From: Terriglobales bacterium
GTDB lineage: Bacteria > Acidobacteriota > Terriglobia > Terriglobales > Acidobacteriaceae
Direction: 5' to 3'
Assembly (NCBI GenBank): GCA_015654835.1
Contig: JAATGG010000133.1
Span: 1 to 60,001 of the forward strand
DNA length: 60,001 nucleotides
Shown: piece by piece, positions 18,318 to 25,557 of the stretch
Layout of the letters: each line of letters begins with the position of its first letter
Position numbering within the stretch: position 1 is the stretch's first letter
Made by a program: the position numbers and the translations under genes
Notes under the pieces: generated by a model
The model's database searches: none
Seen by the model: the letters and a program-made list of their open reading frames with translations, nothing else
Told to the model about the DNA's origin: nothing

Positions 18318-18998
18318 TTACATTTCTGCCCAGCGCCGCAGCAGGTTATGATACACGCCCGTGAGTTGCACGCCGGCTGGATTTCCCGGAACATCTTTTG
18401 CCAGACGCTGAATCGCCGTATCCAAATCATAGAGCAGCGTGCGGTCGCCATCGCTGCGAATCATGCTTTGTATCCAGAAGAACGAAGCCACCCGCGCTCC
18501 CCTCGTCACCGGCGTGACCCGATGCAAGCTGGTCGATGGATACAGCACCATGTGGCCTGCCGGCAGCTTTACATTGTGCACGCCGTAGGTATCTTCCACA
18601 AGCAATTCCCCTCCGTCATATTCCTCGGGAGCGGAAAGGAACAAGGTTGCCGACACATCCGTGCGAATCCGTTGTCCCGTTGAAGCCATGGCACGAATTG
18701 CCGTATCGACATGCGTGCCAAAATGCCCGCCACCTGTGTAGCGATTGAACATCGGCGGAAACACACGCAGCGGCAATGCCGCCGACATGAACAACGGTGA
18801 GCGTGCGAGGGCAGCCAGCACCATCTCCCCCAGTTTCACCGCGACCGGGTGCCCTTCCGGTAACTGAAGATTCTCTTTCACCGTCTGCGCCTGATACCCC
18901 GCCGTCACCTTGCCATCCACCCAGTCCGCCGCATCCAGAGCGGCCCGCGCCTGCGTGACTTCCTCAGCACTAAACACATCGGGAATCGTGATCAGCAT
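18318..18998 (-). CDS. piuC: Fe(II)/2-oxoglutarate-dependent hydroxylase, PiuC/YbiX family
   Basis: A 226-residue PKHD-type hydroxylase. Iron ligands are His96 and Asp98 in GTHVDTAIR and His159 in [10 protein letters not shown]; the Arg a few residues later would bind 2-oxoglutarate. PiuC/YbiX genes are regularly found beside catecholate siderophore receptors (fiu-ybiX, piuA-piuC) and are iron-regulated; the substrate is unsettled. Here the receptor gene lies directly upstream on the same strand, 93 bases away, which repeats that arrangement. The ATG has AGAAGGAG upstream. Length matches the family. Confidence 0.93.
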   Translation of the reverse strand: MLITIPDVFSAEEVTQARAALDAADWVDGKVTAGYQAQTVKENLQLPEGHPVAVKLGEMVLAALARSPLFMSAALPLRVFPPMFNRYTGGGHFGTHVDTAIRAMASTGQRIRTDVSATLFLSAPEEYDGGELLVEDTYGVHNVKLPAGHMVLYPSTSLHRVTPVTRGARVASFFWIQSMIRSDGDRTLLYDLDTAIQRLAKDVPGNPAGVQLTGVYHNLLRRWAEM

Positions 18999-19091
18999 TC
19001 GTCTAACTCCTTCTCTCTTTATTTACGAGGCCTGCAGCAGGACCACTTACAAAGTGCCCGGCGATCCTGCCGCAGGAATTTCTCTTCCGGC

Positions 19092-21716
19092 CTATTTAAA
19101 TCTGAAGTTCACGCCGATCAGCGCGCTTGCTCCGGCACCTGGGACAAGGTGACTCGGATGCGGCAAGTCGATGTAATAGCGGTTGAGCAGGTTATTGACA
19201 TTGACCTGAAGCTCCAGGTTCTCCGTCAAAGGCCGCTTCAACATGGCGCTGAAGATCCAATAGCCCGGCACCTGCTTCATCGCCACGCTGGTCACCACGT
19301 ATCCCGGCCCATTCGGATTCGCGGCGAACCCTGTAGGCACATAGGGCACGGTCGAACTGGCCGTCCTGCTGGCCACGTAGTTGCCGCCAAGTCCGCCATT
19401 CAATCGCAGCGGCAATCGATGGGTCGCAAACAGATTGAAGGTTTGCTTCGGCACATTCGCCAACGGATACCCAACCGAGGTCGGGAAAAACTTTGAAGAC
19501 AGCACGTCGCTGTCGAGATAAGCATATCCGGCGACCAGGTCCATACCCTCCGGCAGCCGCCCTACCACGCTGAACTGCACGCCTTTGACGAGTTGATTGC
19601 CGGCAGCCACGATGTTATTCGAGTTCGTCGGATCGGTCTCGCGGGCATTATCCTTTTCCGTGCGGAACCATGCGCCCTCCATCAGCAGCCGCTCATTCAA
19701 GAAGCCCCATTTTGCCCCGGCCTCATACGACTCGTTTTCTTCCGGCGCCGCCGAACCGTTCACCAGGCCCACGCTCAAGCTCAGCGATTCCGCAGCAGGA
19801 TTGAAGCTCGTCCCGTAGTCGAAGTAAAAGCTACCGTGATTCGAAGGCTTGTAGACGAACGCCGCGCGATAACTCGGCTGTTCATCCACCCGATTGATCG
19901 AGGGCACCGCTGCTGTGGCCGCGCCGCCCGCCGGTGGAGTCGGCTGGTACAGGTTGTATCCCGTATCGAAGCGGTCCCACCGCACTCCTCCGCTGAGTTC
20001 GAAAAGTCTGCCCAGCTTGATGGTATCGACAAAGTACACCCCGATGCTCTTCGACTTCGTATGGACAATCGACGAGATATAGCCGGTCCCGGAGAATGGC
20101 TGCTCCTCGTTCGGGTTCAAGAGCGTAGTTTCGGGAACGGTGTTGACCTTATTGATCGTGTAACTTGTACGGATAGGATTCGATATCTCCTGTCCTCCCT
20201 CCGCGCCTGCGACCAAATCGTGCCTCATACCCGCGACTTTGAAGCGCGCCACCACCTCGGTCTGGTCCCACAGATCGCCCTCCACGCTCTTGACCTGGAT
20301 CTGGTTCCGATTGACTTGGGTGATCGCGCTCGCCGGAGTATCCGGCGTATAAGTGCACACCAGTGCCGAGTTATAAGCTAGCGTCGGCAACGACGAAACC
20401 ACCCCGCCCACCGGCACGCTCGCCGCCGCATTCGAGCAGATTTGCGGCTCCGTAATTTGCGCTTGCCGCGGGTAGTTAGCCGCCCGCGCTATCGTATGCA
20501 GGTTCAGGTTCGGAGAAAATTCATGCTCCACTTTGAGCGTCAAAATATCATCGTTGGTCTTGAGATAATTTTCATCGGGAAATCCAAAATAGCTATGGCG
20601 GTTTGCGGGCGCCAACTTATTGAATAGCCACGGCAGTCCGTAATCCGGCGTGTCGTCCTCGGAAAGATGTACATAACTCAACGTGGCCCGTGTGTTAGTA
20701 TCCAGGCCGATTGATACGGACGGCGCAATGCCAAACCGCCGAATCTCCGCAGCATCGCGCCCCGCCACTCCGCCTTCTTGCGCCATGACGTTGGCGCGGA
20801 ATGCCGTTCCGCCTAACTGTTCGGCCAAGGGGCTGTTGATGTCGGCAGTGAGTCTGCGCGTCTGATCCGTGCCAAACTGCGTCTGCACATCGACAAATCG
20901 TTCCACCTGCGGAACCTTGCTCTCCTGGTTGATCACTCCGCCGGTCGAGCCGCGCCCAAACTGAATCCCCGCGGGACCCTCCAGCGCCTCGACCTGCTCA
21001 TAGTTGAATGAGTCGCGATAGTAACTGCCGAAGTCTCGAATGCCATCCAGAAAAATGTCGTTTCTCGCCGTGAATCCGCGAATCGTCAGGTTGTCTCCCT
21101 GGGCTCCTGCCTCGCCGGCCGCCAGGCTGATGCCGGGCACATTGCGCAGGGCATCGCGCAATGTCGAAACGCCTTGATCCGCCATCACGAATTGCGACAC
21201 CACATTCACGCTCTGCGGCGTATCGATCAACGGCTCGGTAAATTTATCCATCGAGATCGACGTCGCCACGGAGCTCGTCACCGACACCGTATCCCGCGCC
21301 TGCACCCCCACCATCATCGTGGACGCATCTTCAACACGATAGTTGAGTCCCGTCCCCTCCAGCATCACCCGCAGAGCTTCGTCCTCGCGGTAAAGTCCCA
21401 CAACTCCCCGCGAATTGAACCCGGCAAGCGTTCCCTCCGGCAGCACCAGCTTCACCTTGAGCCCGGTCGTCTTCTCGTAGGCGTCGATAGCTTGTTCAAG
21501 CGGCCCTGCAGGAATATCGAACCGTTTCAGCGGCAATGTCGCCGCTGGAATCCCGTTTCCATTGGCATCCGTCGACGCTGCCGATGCGAGCGCAGACCGT
21601 CCCACTCCCATAGCCGCATAGGCTGCCAGGGTGCCCATCGCAATCCAGCCGCGCGTCTGTCCCATCCGCCTTCGGCCGGCCCTCTTTGTTGGTGTGGTTC
21701 GCTTCTTCTGCTTCAT
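19092..21716 (-). CDS. TonB-dependent siderophore receptor with STN domain (Fiu-like)
   Basis: An 874-residue outer-membrane receptor. A signal region (WIAMGTLAAYAAMGVGRSALA) is followed by an STN domain (about 70-125; FDIPAGPLEQAIDAYEKTTG), a plug with TPQSVNVVSQFVMADQG and LDGIRDFGSYYRDSFNYEQV, and a beta barrel ending in LIGVNFRFK. The plug matches Fiu/PiuA catecholate-siderophore receptors. The STN domain suggests signalling to an anti-sigma factor, but no sigma/anti-sigma pair is in the window; STN may be vestigial. The start at 21716 is fixed by AAGGAGGA seven bases upstream; a longer frame of 108 residues upstream is not coding. It leads an operon with the piuC-like gene. Confidence 0.93.
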   Translation of the reverse strand: MKQKKRTTPTKRAGRRRMGQTRGWIAMGTLAAYAAMGVGRSALASAASTDANGNGIPAATLPLKRFDIPAGPLEQAIDAYEKTTGLKVKLVLPEGTLAGFNSRGVVGLYREDEALRVMLEGTGLNYRVEDASTMMVGVQARDTVSVTSSVATSISMDKFTEPLIDTPQSVNVVSQFVMADQGVSTLRDALRNVPGISLAAGEAGAQGDNLTIRGFTARNDIFLDGIRDFGSYYRDSFNYEQVEALEGPAGIQFGRGSTGGVINQESKVPQVERFVDVQTQFGTDQTRRLTADINSPLAEQLGGTAFRANVMAQEGGVAGRDAAEIRRFGIAPSVSIGLDTNTRATLSYVHLSEDDTPDYGLPWLFNKLAPANRHSYFGFPDENYLKTNDDILTLKVEHEFSPNLNLHTIARAANYPRQAQITEPQICSNAAASVPVGGVVSSLPTLAYNSALVCTYTPDTPASAITQVNRNQIQVKSVEGDLWDQTEVVARFKVAGMRHDLVAGAEGGQEISNPIRTSYTINKVNTVPETTLLNPNEEQPFSGTGYISSIVHTKSKSIGVYFVDTIKLGRLFELSGGVRWDRFDTGYNLYQPTPPAGGAATAAVPSINRVDEQPSYRAAFVYKPSNHGSFYFDYGTSFNPAAESLSLSVGLVNGSAAPEENESYEAGAKWGFLNERLLMEGAWFRTEKDNARETDPTNSNNIVAAGNQLVKGVQFSVVGRLPEGMDLVAGYAYLDSDVLSSKFFPTSVGYPLANVPKQTFNLFATHRLPLRLNGGLGGNYVASRTASSTVPYVPTGFAANPNGPGYVVTSVAMKQVPGYWIFSAMLKRPLTENLELQVNVNNLLNRYYIDLPHPSHLVPGAGASALIGVNFRFK

Positions 21717-22289
21717 GATCCTCCTTGAAAATCTTTCCGTTCGGCAAATACGCAGCAATACCGCAACACCGCGCGGGCTACCGCGTTTTGCAGTCCCAAT
21801 CGACCCGTGGTCCGGGCAGCGAAGCAGCAGAAGGGGCCGCTGCTTCGCCCTTGACCGCAAGGCAAAAGGATTTCTCCCCGTGCACACTGAGGTGCGCGCG
21901 AAGAACTCCAACAGAACCGTTTTTGGGCATACGGATTGAAACAGAGATCGGCTGTTGAGTCGGCCTGAGACCGCCCCTATAATGCAGACAGTCTGCAGTC
22001 GTTTTGGCCGCAGCTCCAGGGTCTTCGCGGTCTCCGCCAAGAGACAATCCGCGAGGCCCTGGTCCCTCTCACTTCATTCCTTCACATCCACAAAGCGTGC
22101 GTTCGGTTCCGCTTTACACACTATATACGACGAATTTGGTCGTATATCAATCCGAAACCATGAAAATGCATCTCCTGGCTCTGGAAATCAAGGAATACCC
22201 TTCCCATTCGGCTTCCATTCCAGCCGATGCGCGGCATAAATGAACCGAATGGCGACCAATCTAGTCCTATATGTAGAATCGATTCTTGT
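21717..22289. other. divergent iron-gene promoter region
   Basis: About 570 bases between the siderophore receptor (minus) and the FTR1 permease (plus). It contains the inverted repeat at 22123-22147 and the self-complementary GAATCGATTC just before the permease. No gene is supported here. Confidence 0.5.
22123..22147. promoter_or_regulatory. 9-bp inverted repeat, candidate operator
   Basis: ATATACGAC (22123-22131) and GTCGTATAT (22139-22147) are perfect inverted arms separated by GAATTTG. It lies between two divergent iron-transport genes, where a regulator site is expected. It does not match the classical Fur 19-mer. The central CGAATTT recurs in the repeat at 25042-25061. Confidence 0.5.
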
Positions 22290-23255
22290 ATGGACTTGGA
22301 AATGACATCTCACCCCTCTCTCACTTCAAGTTTGAAGCTGCGCGCTGCCCTCGTTCTCTCCGCCCTCCTCGTGGTTGGTCTATTCGTTTGGCAAGGATTG
22401 ACGGCTGCCGGAACTCCCGACCCGCTGGCCCATCGCTCCGGCTCGTTTGCCGGCATCCTCGATATCGGCGTTCTGGTTTTTCGTGAGGGATTGGAATGTA
22501 TCCTCGTTCTCTCGGCCATCACTGCCAGCATGACCAAATCCGGCGAGCCTTATCAACGGCCCGTCGCGGCCGGTGTCGGCATCGGATTCCTCGCTACGCT
22601 CATCACCTGGTTCATCGCTGTCGGCGTGGTCGATGATCTGACCCAGAGCATCAACGCCCTCTACGTGCAAGCCGGAACAGGTCTCCTCGCCATCGTCGTG
22701 TTATTGATCGTGATGAACTGGTTCTTCCACAAAATGTATTGGACCGGGTGGATCTCCATGCACAATCGCCGTAAGCGCGATCTGCTTGAGTCCGCAAGCG
22801 AAGGTGAAAAATCCGCGCAGCGCGTTTTACTCGGCATGGCTCTGCTCGGCTTTACCTCGTTCTATCGCGAAGGAGTCGAGGTCGTTCTCTTTCTGCAAAG
22901 TTATCGGCTCAAGCTCGGTGGGGGACCTGTCTTTTACGGAGTGATCCTCGGGCTTCTGTTCACCGGAATCGTCGCCATTCTCACCTTTATGGCCCACCAG
23001 AAACTACCCTATCGCAAAATGCTTGTACTCACCGGCGCCATGTTAGGAGCAGTCTTGCTGGTGATGGTCGGCGAAGAGACGCAGGAGATGCAGTTGGCCC
23101 ACTGGCTGCCGACGACAAGCATTCCCGCCTTGTCTGCCAAAATTCCCGCGTGGATGGGCCTCTGGTTCTCCGTCTTCCCCACCGTCGAAACCTTGGCCGC
23201 ACAGGCTATCGCCGCAGTTCTGGTGCTCGGCTCTTATCTCGTAGCCCGCAAATAA
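22290..23255 (+). CDS. FTR1-family iron permease
   Basis: A 321-residue inner-membrane protein with about seven helices. Two REXXE-type motifs define the FTR1/EfeU family: FREGLECILV at residues 64-73 and FYREGVEVVLF at 191-201; both acidic/Arg sets are believed to move iron. An N-terminal helix (ALVLSALLVVGLFVW) precedes the core. No EfeO, EfeB or copper oxidase partner is adjacent, so the periplasmic iron donor is not evident. The start is uncertain: ATG 22290 or ATG 22302 are both possible and neither has a strong ribosome site. It is divergent from the siderophore receptor and 186 bases before the Fur-family gene. Confidence 0.9.
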   Translation: MDLEMTSHPSLTSSLKLRAALVLSALLVVGLFVWQGLTAAGTPDPLAHRSGSFAGILDIGVLVFREGLECILVLSAITASMTKSGEPYQRPVAAGVGIGFLATLITWFIAVGVVDDLTQSINALYVQAGTGLLAIVVLLIVMNWFFHKMYWTGWISMHNRRKRDLLESASEGEKSAQRVLLGMALLGFTSFYREGVEVVLFLQSYRLKLGGGPVFYGVILGLLFTGIVAILTFMAHQKLPYRKMLVLTGAMLGAVLLVMVGEETQEMQLAHWLPTTSIPALSAKIPAWMGLWFSVFPTVETLAAQAIAAVLVLGSYLVARK

Positions 23256-23441
23256 CACGTCCTTATCTAAGTCGGGACTGAGGCAGGTTGGAAGAGAATA
23301 CTGGAGTCTCGTCTCTTCCGACTGCAGCTCATCTCTTCCATTCGCCCATCTGCGGCATCGTGTCTACATTGCTGCGCTCAATCGTGGCACAATGATTCTA
23401 AGAGACCCACATCACGCGTCCGCAGAACGCAGCTCGACCCC

Positions 23442-23852
23442 ATGGAAAAACGAAATACAAAACAAAAATCCGCAATCAGGAACGCCTTTGCAGAGGCCGA
23501 CCGTCCCCTCTCGCCGGAAGAAGCTTTGGCAGACGCTCAGCGCTATTACCCAGCCCTCGGAATCGCCACAATCTACAGAAATATCCAGTCCTTGGTGGAG
23601 GAAGGCTGGCTGCAGGCAGTCGAAATCCCTGGGAGTTCGACTCGCTACGAAGTAGCAGGCAAAGCTCACCATCATCACTTCCAATGTAATCAATGCGGCA
23701 AGTTATACGATCTCGAAGGCTGCATCCCCAATTTCAAGCCGAAACTTCCGCAGGGATTTCGCGCCACCGGACACCAATTCTTCCTCTATGGAATATGCTC
23801 CGCCTGCCGGGGACATGCCTCAAAGCACATCCCCGGGTCAGCCAGTAACTAG
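23442..23852 (+). CDS. Fur-family metal-responsive repressor
   Basis: A 136-residue regulator. The winged helix ends in GIATIYRNIQSLVEEGWL (residues 40-57). The His-rich stretch HHHHFQC (76-82) starts the regulatory metal site, and two CXXC pairs (Cys82/Cys85 and Cys119/Cys122) form the structural zinc site. It is in the PerR/Fur/Zur group; the metal cannot be assigned from sequence alone. Its place between an FTR1 permease and TonB-linked genes suggests iron or another transition metal. It is convergent with the Tat phosphoesterase gene, only 26 bases apart. Confidence 0.93.
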   Translation: MEKRNTKQKSAIRNAFAEADRPLSPEEALADAQRYYPALGIATIYRNIQSLVEEGWLQAVEIPGSSTRYEVAGKAHHHHFQCNQCGKLYDLEGCIPNFKPKLPQGFRATGHQFFLYGICSACRGHASKHIPGSASN

Positions 23853-23878
23853 CCCTCCGCGTAAGTTATAAATAGAAT

Positions 23879-24922
23879 CTAACTCCGTGCAATCGTCAGC
23901 TTTCCATCCGGCGTTTTCGTAAACGCATGGAGTAACCGGCCGTCTGGATCCAGATGCCGCAGCGTCAGTAGCCGCGGAGTGACAGAAAGATGGCTGAAGC
24001 CGTAGACCTTCTGCGCATACGGTCCTCTCTGCGACGGATCGATCTTGAGGTTGTATAAATCTGCCCCGCCTCCACCTGAGAGAAAGAAGCTGGTGGGGTG
24101 CCCCTCGAACTCCAAGTGCTGCAAATCGTGATCGTGACCGGCCAGATACAGCGGCACCTTGTATTTCCGCAATAACGGGTCCCAGTCACGAATCAGCACC
24201 GGGTGATCTCCATGCGGACCATCTGAATACACCGGATGATGCGCCATCACGACCAGAAACGGCGCGGTGCGCGGACGTTCAAGCTCCGCCTCAAGCCACG
24301 CGAGTTGCTCCGCCTGCTGCTGAGGCGTCAGCGTAAAGTCGCGTCCATGCGCAACCGCTCCGTTTCCATGCGGCATATTGCTATCCAAAGCTATAAACGT
24401 AATCAACGGGTTCTGCTGCGGAAATTCAAACCTGTACCACCGCGCCGGCATCGTAAAGCGGGTTCGACCTGAGTACGTCCGCCCTGCCCGCGCGTATTCC
24501 AGTTCAGCTTCAACCTTGCTATCCGGCCAATTCTGATAATCGTGGTTCCCCAGCAGCGCATAAGCAGGACAGTTAAATGCCGTGGCTGGATACATCTCTT
24601 CGAACTGTGTATGCCAGCGCGGCGACTTGGCCCCACCATTCAGTTCGCCATACCAGTTATCTCCCAAAAAGAGCAATGCCTGTGCACTGATCGCATGAGC
24701 GCGTGCATACTCGCGCATCCCCGCGGCAACATGAGTCTGGGCAGTCGCATCCTCATAACCCCAGTCACCGATCATCAGTATCTCGGCAGTGCCCGGACCT
24801 GGAGGCAACACGTTAGCAAAACCTGGCAGCGCCCCAGAGGCGGCCAGTGCACTGAAAGCAAAGCTCTGCCGTAAGAAACGGCGGCGGCTGAGGGCATCAA
24901 GCGGAGAAGCAAGAAAATCCAT
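23879..24922 (-). CDS. Tat-exported metallophosphoesterase (purple acid phosphatase-like)
   Basis: A 347-residue phosphoesterase. The N-terminus carries a twin-arginine signal, SRRRFLRQSFAFSALAASGALPG. Calcineurin-type metal motifs follow in order: GDWGYED, LFLGDNWYG, LLGNHDYQ, VMAHHPVYSDG and AGHDHDLQHLEF. This resembles tartrate-resistant acid phosphatases, which use a Fe-metal pair; Tat export fits cofactor loading in the cytosol. The ATG at 24922 was chosen because it leads straight into the Tat motif; a longer upstream frame is not coding, and the ribosome site is weak. It faces the small His/Cys protein gene divergently. Confidence 0.9.
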   Translation of the reverse strand: MDFLASPLDALSRRRFLRQSFAFSALAASGALPGFANVLPPGPGTAEILMIGDWGYEDATAQTHVAAGMREYARAHAISAQALLFLGDNWYGELNGGAKSPRWHTQFEEMYPATAFNCPAYALLGNHDYQNWPDSKVEAELEYARAGRTYSGRTRFTMPARWYRFEFPQQNPLITFIALDSNMPHGNGAVAHGRDFTLTPQQQAEQLAWLEAELERPRTAPFLVVMAHHPVYSDGPHGDHPVLIRDWDPLLRKYKVPLYLAGHDHDLQHLEFEGHPTSFFLSGGGGADLYNLKIDPSQRGPYAQKVYGFSHLSVTPRLLTLRHLDPDGRLLHAFTKTPDGKLTIARS

Positions 24923-25041
24923 ATTGGGCTTATAGCATCTCTGTGTGAAAAATCGGTAATCGCCGGAATCATGAAGCACATCTTTATAGAAGTTACGTTG
25001 CTTCCCAACAGCGGGAACTTGATTATTCCCTCCGGTTAATT

Positions 25042-25061
25042 GATAATCGAATTTCATTATC
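25042..25061. promoter_or_regulatory. GATAAT-N8-ATTATC inverted repeat, Fur-like operator
   Basis: GATAAT (25042-25047) and ATTATC (25056-25061) are inverted, with two further central pairs. The arms equal the ends of the classical Fur box but the spacer is eight, not seven, bases. It lies between two divergent genes in a metal-uptake block that includes a Fur-family regulator. Confidence 0.5.
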
Positions 25062-25114
25062 GTGTTGGGTTTGCAAGAGACCGCTATCACTCCAATCGGA
25101 TATACCTCATTGGA

Positions 25115-25144
25115 TTGACCGCATCGGACGGAATTCAGTATGAT
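25115..25144 (+). promoter_or_regulatory. sigma-70-type promoter
   Basis: TTGACC (25115-25120) and TATGAT (25139-25144) are 18 bases apart, close to consensus. Transcription would start about 45 bases before the small His/Cys protein gene and run into the TonB receptor. The Fur-like repeat lies 54 bases upstream of the -35 box. Confidence 0.55.
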
Positions 25145-25195
25145 GCGGGGAATAGTTGTTGTTCTCCCGTTCAATCCAACTCTCAGTTCAAAAAT

Positions 25196-25510
25196 ATGTT
25201 CCGGACGCAGATCAAATTTCGCTCGCAGGGTCGTCGAGAATTGCTTCTCAGCATTCTCTGCGCTTTGCTGATCACATTCGCCGGAGCAATGCAGGCTGTT
25301 CACGTCCACGACTTGGGCAGTGCGCCCCACCCTGAGTGCTCGCTCTGCGTGACCGCTCACGCGGGCATTTCTCTCTCTGCTCCTGTTGCACTGCCTGTTG
25401 CTGTCGAGCGGACAGAAGAAGTCGATATCATCCCCGCGGACCAGCCGCGGGAAACGTTTGTTTTCTCCTTCTATTGCCGGCCTCCACCTGCTGAACCTGC
25501 TTTCGTCTAA
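25196..25510 (+). CDS. small secreted His/Cys-containing protein next to a TonB receptor
   Basis: A 104-residue protein with an N-terminal membrane/export segment (ELLLSILCALLITFAGAMQA). Directly after it comes AVHVHDLGSAPHPECSLC, with His-X-His, a further His and a CXXC pair, followed by TAHAG. The remainder is Pro/Val-rich without motif. The cluster of His and Cys just past the membrane suggests periplasmic metal binding (inference). The protein resembles, in size and layout, DUF2946-type proteins found with metal transporters, but I cannot confirm that family. The TonB-dependent receptor starts 47 bases downstream, so the two form a unit. Confidence 0.7.
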   Translation: MFRTQIKFRSQGRRELLLSILCALLITFAGAMQAVHVHDLGSAPHPECSLCVTAHAGISLSAPVALPVAVERTEEVDIIPADQPRETFVFSFYCRPPPAEPAFV

Positions 25511-25557
25511 GTAGGTCTATTTTTCACAATTCAGCAAAAATTCTTGGAGGTTCGTCC

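Noticed and set aside
22270..22284. CTATATGTAG-like and GAATCGATTC sequences before the FTR1 gene, considered as BlaI/CopY-type operator
   Set aside because: The match to TACTACA/TGTAGTA is only half, and GAATCGATTC is a common 10-base palindrome.
25091..25114. TCCAAT-N12-ATTGGA inverted repeat just before the -35 box
   Set aside because: Six-base arms with a 12-base gap are expected by chance; kept only as a possible extra site.
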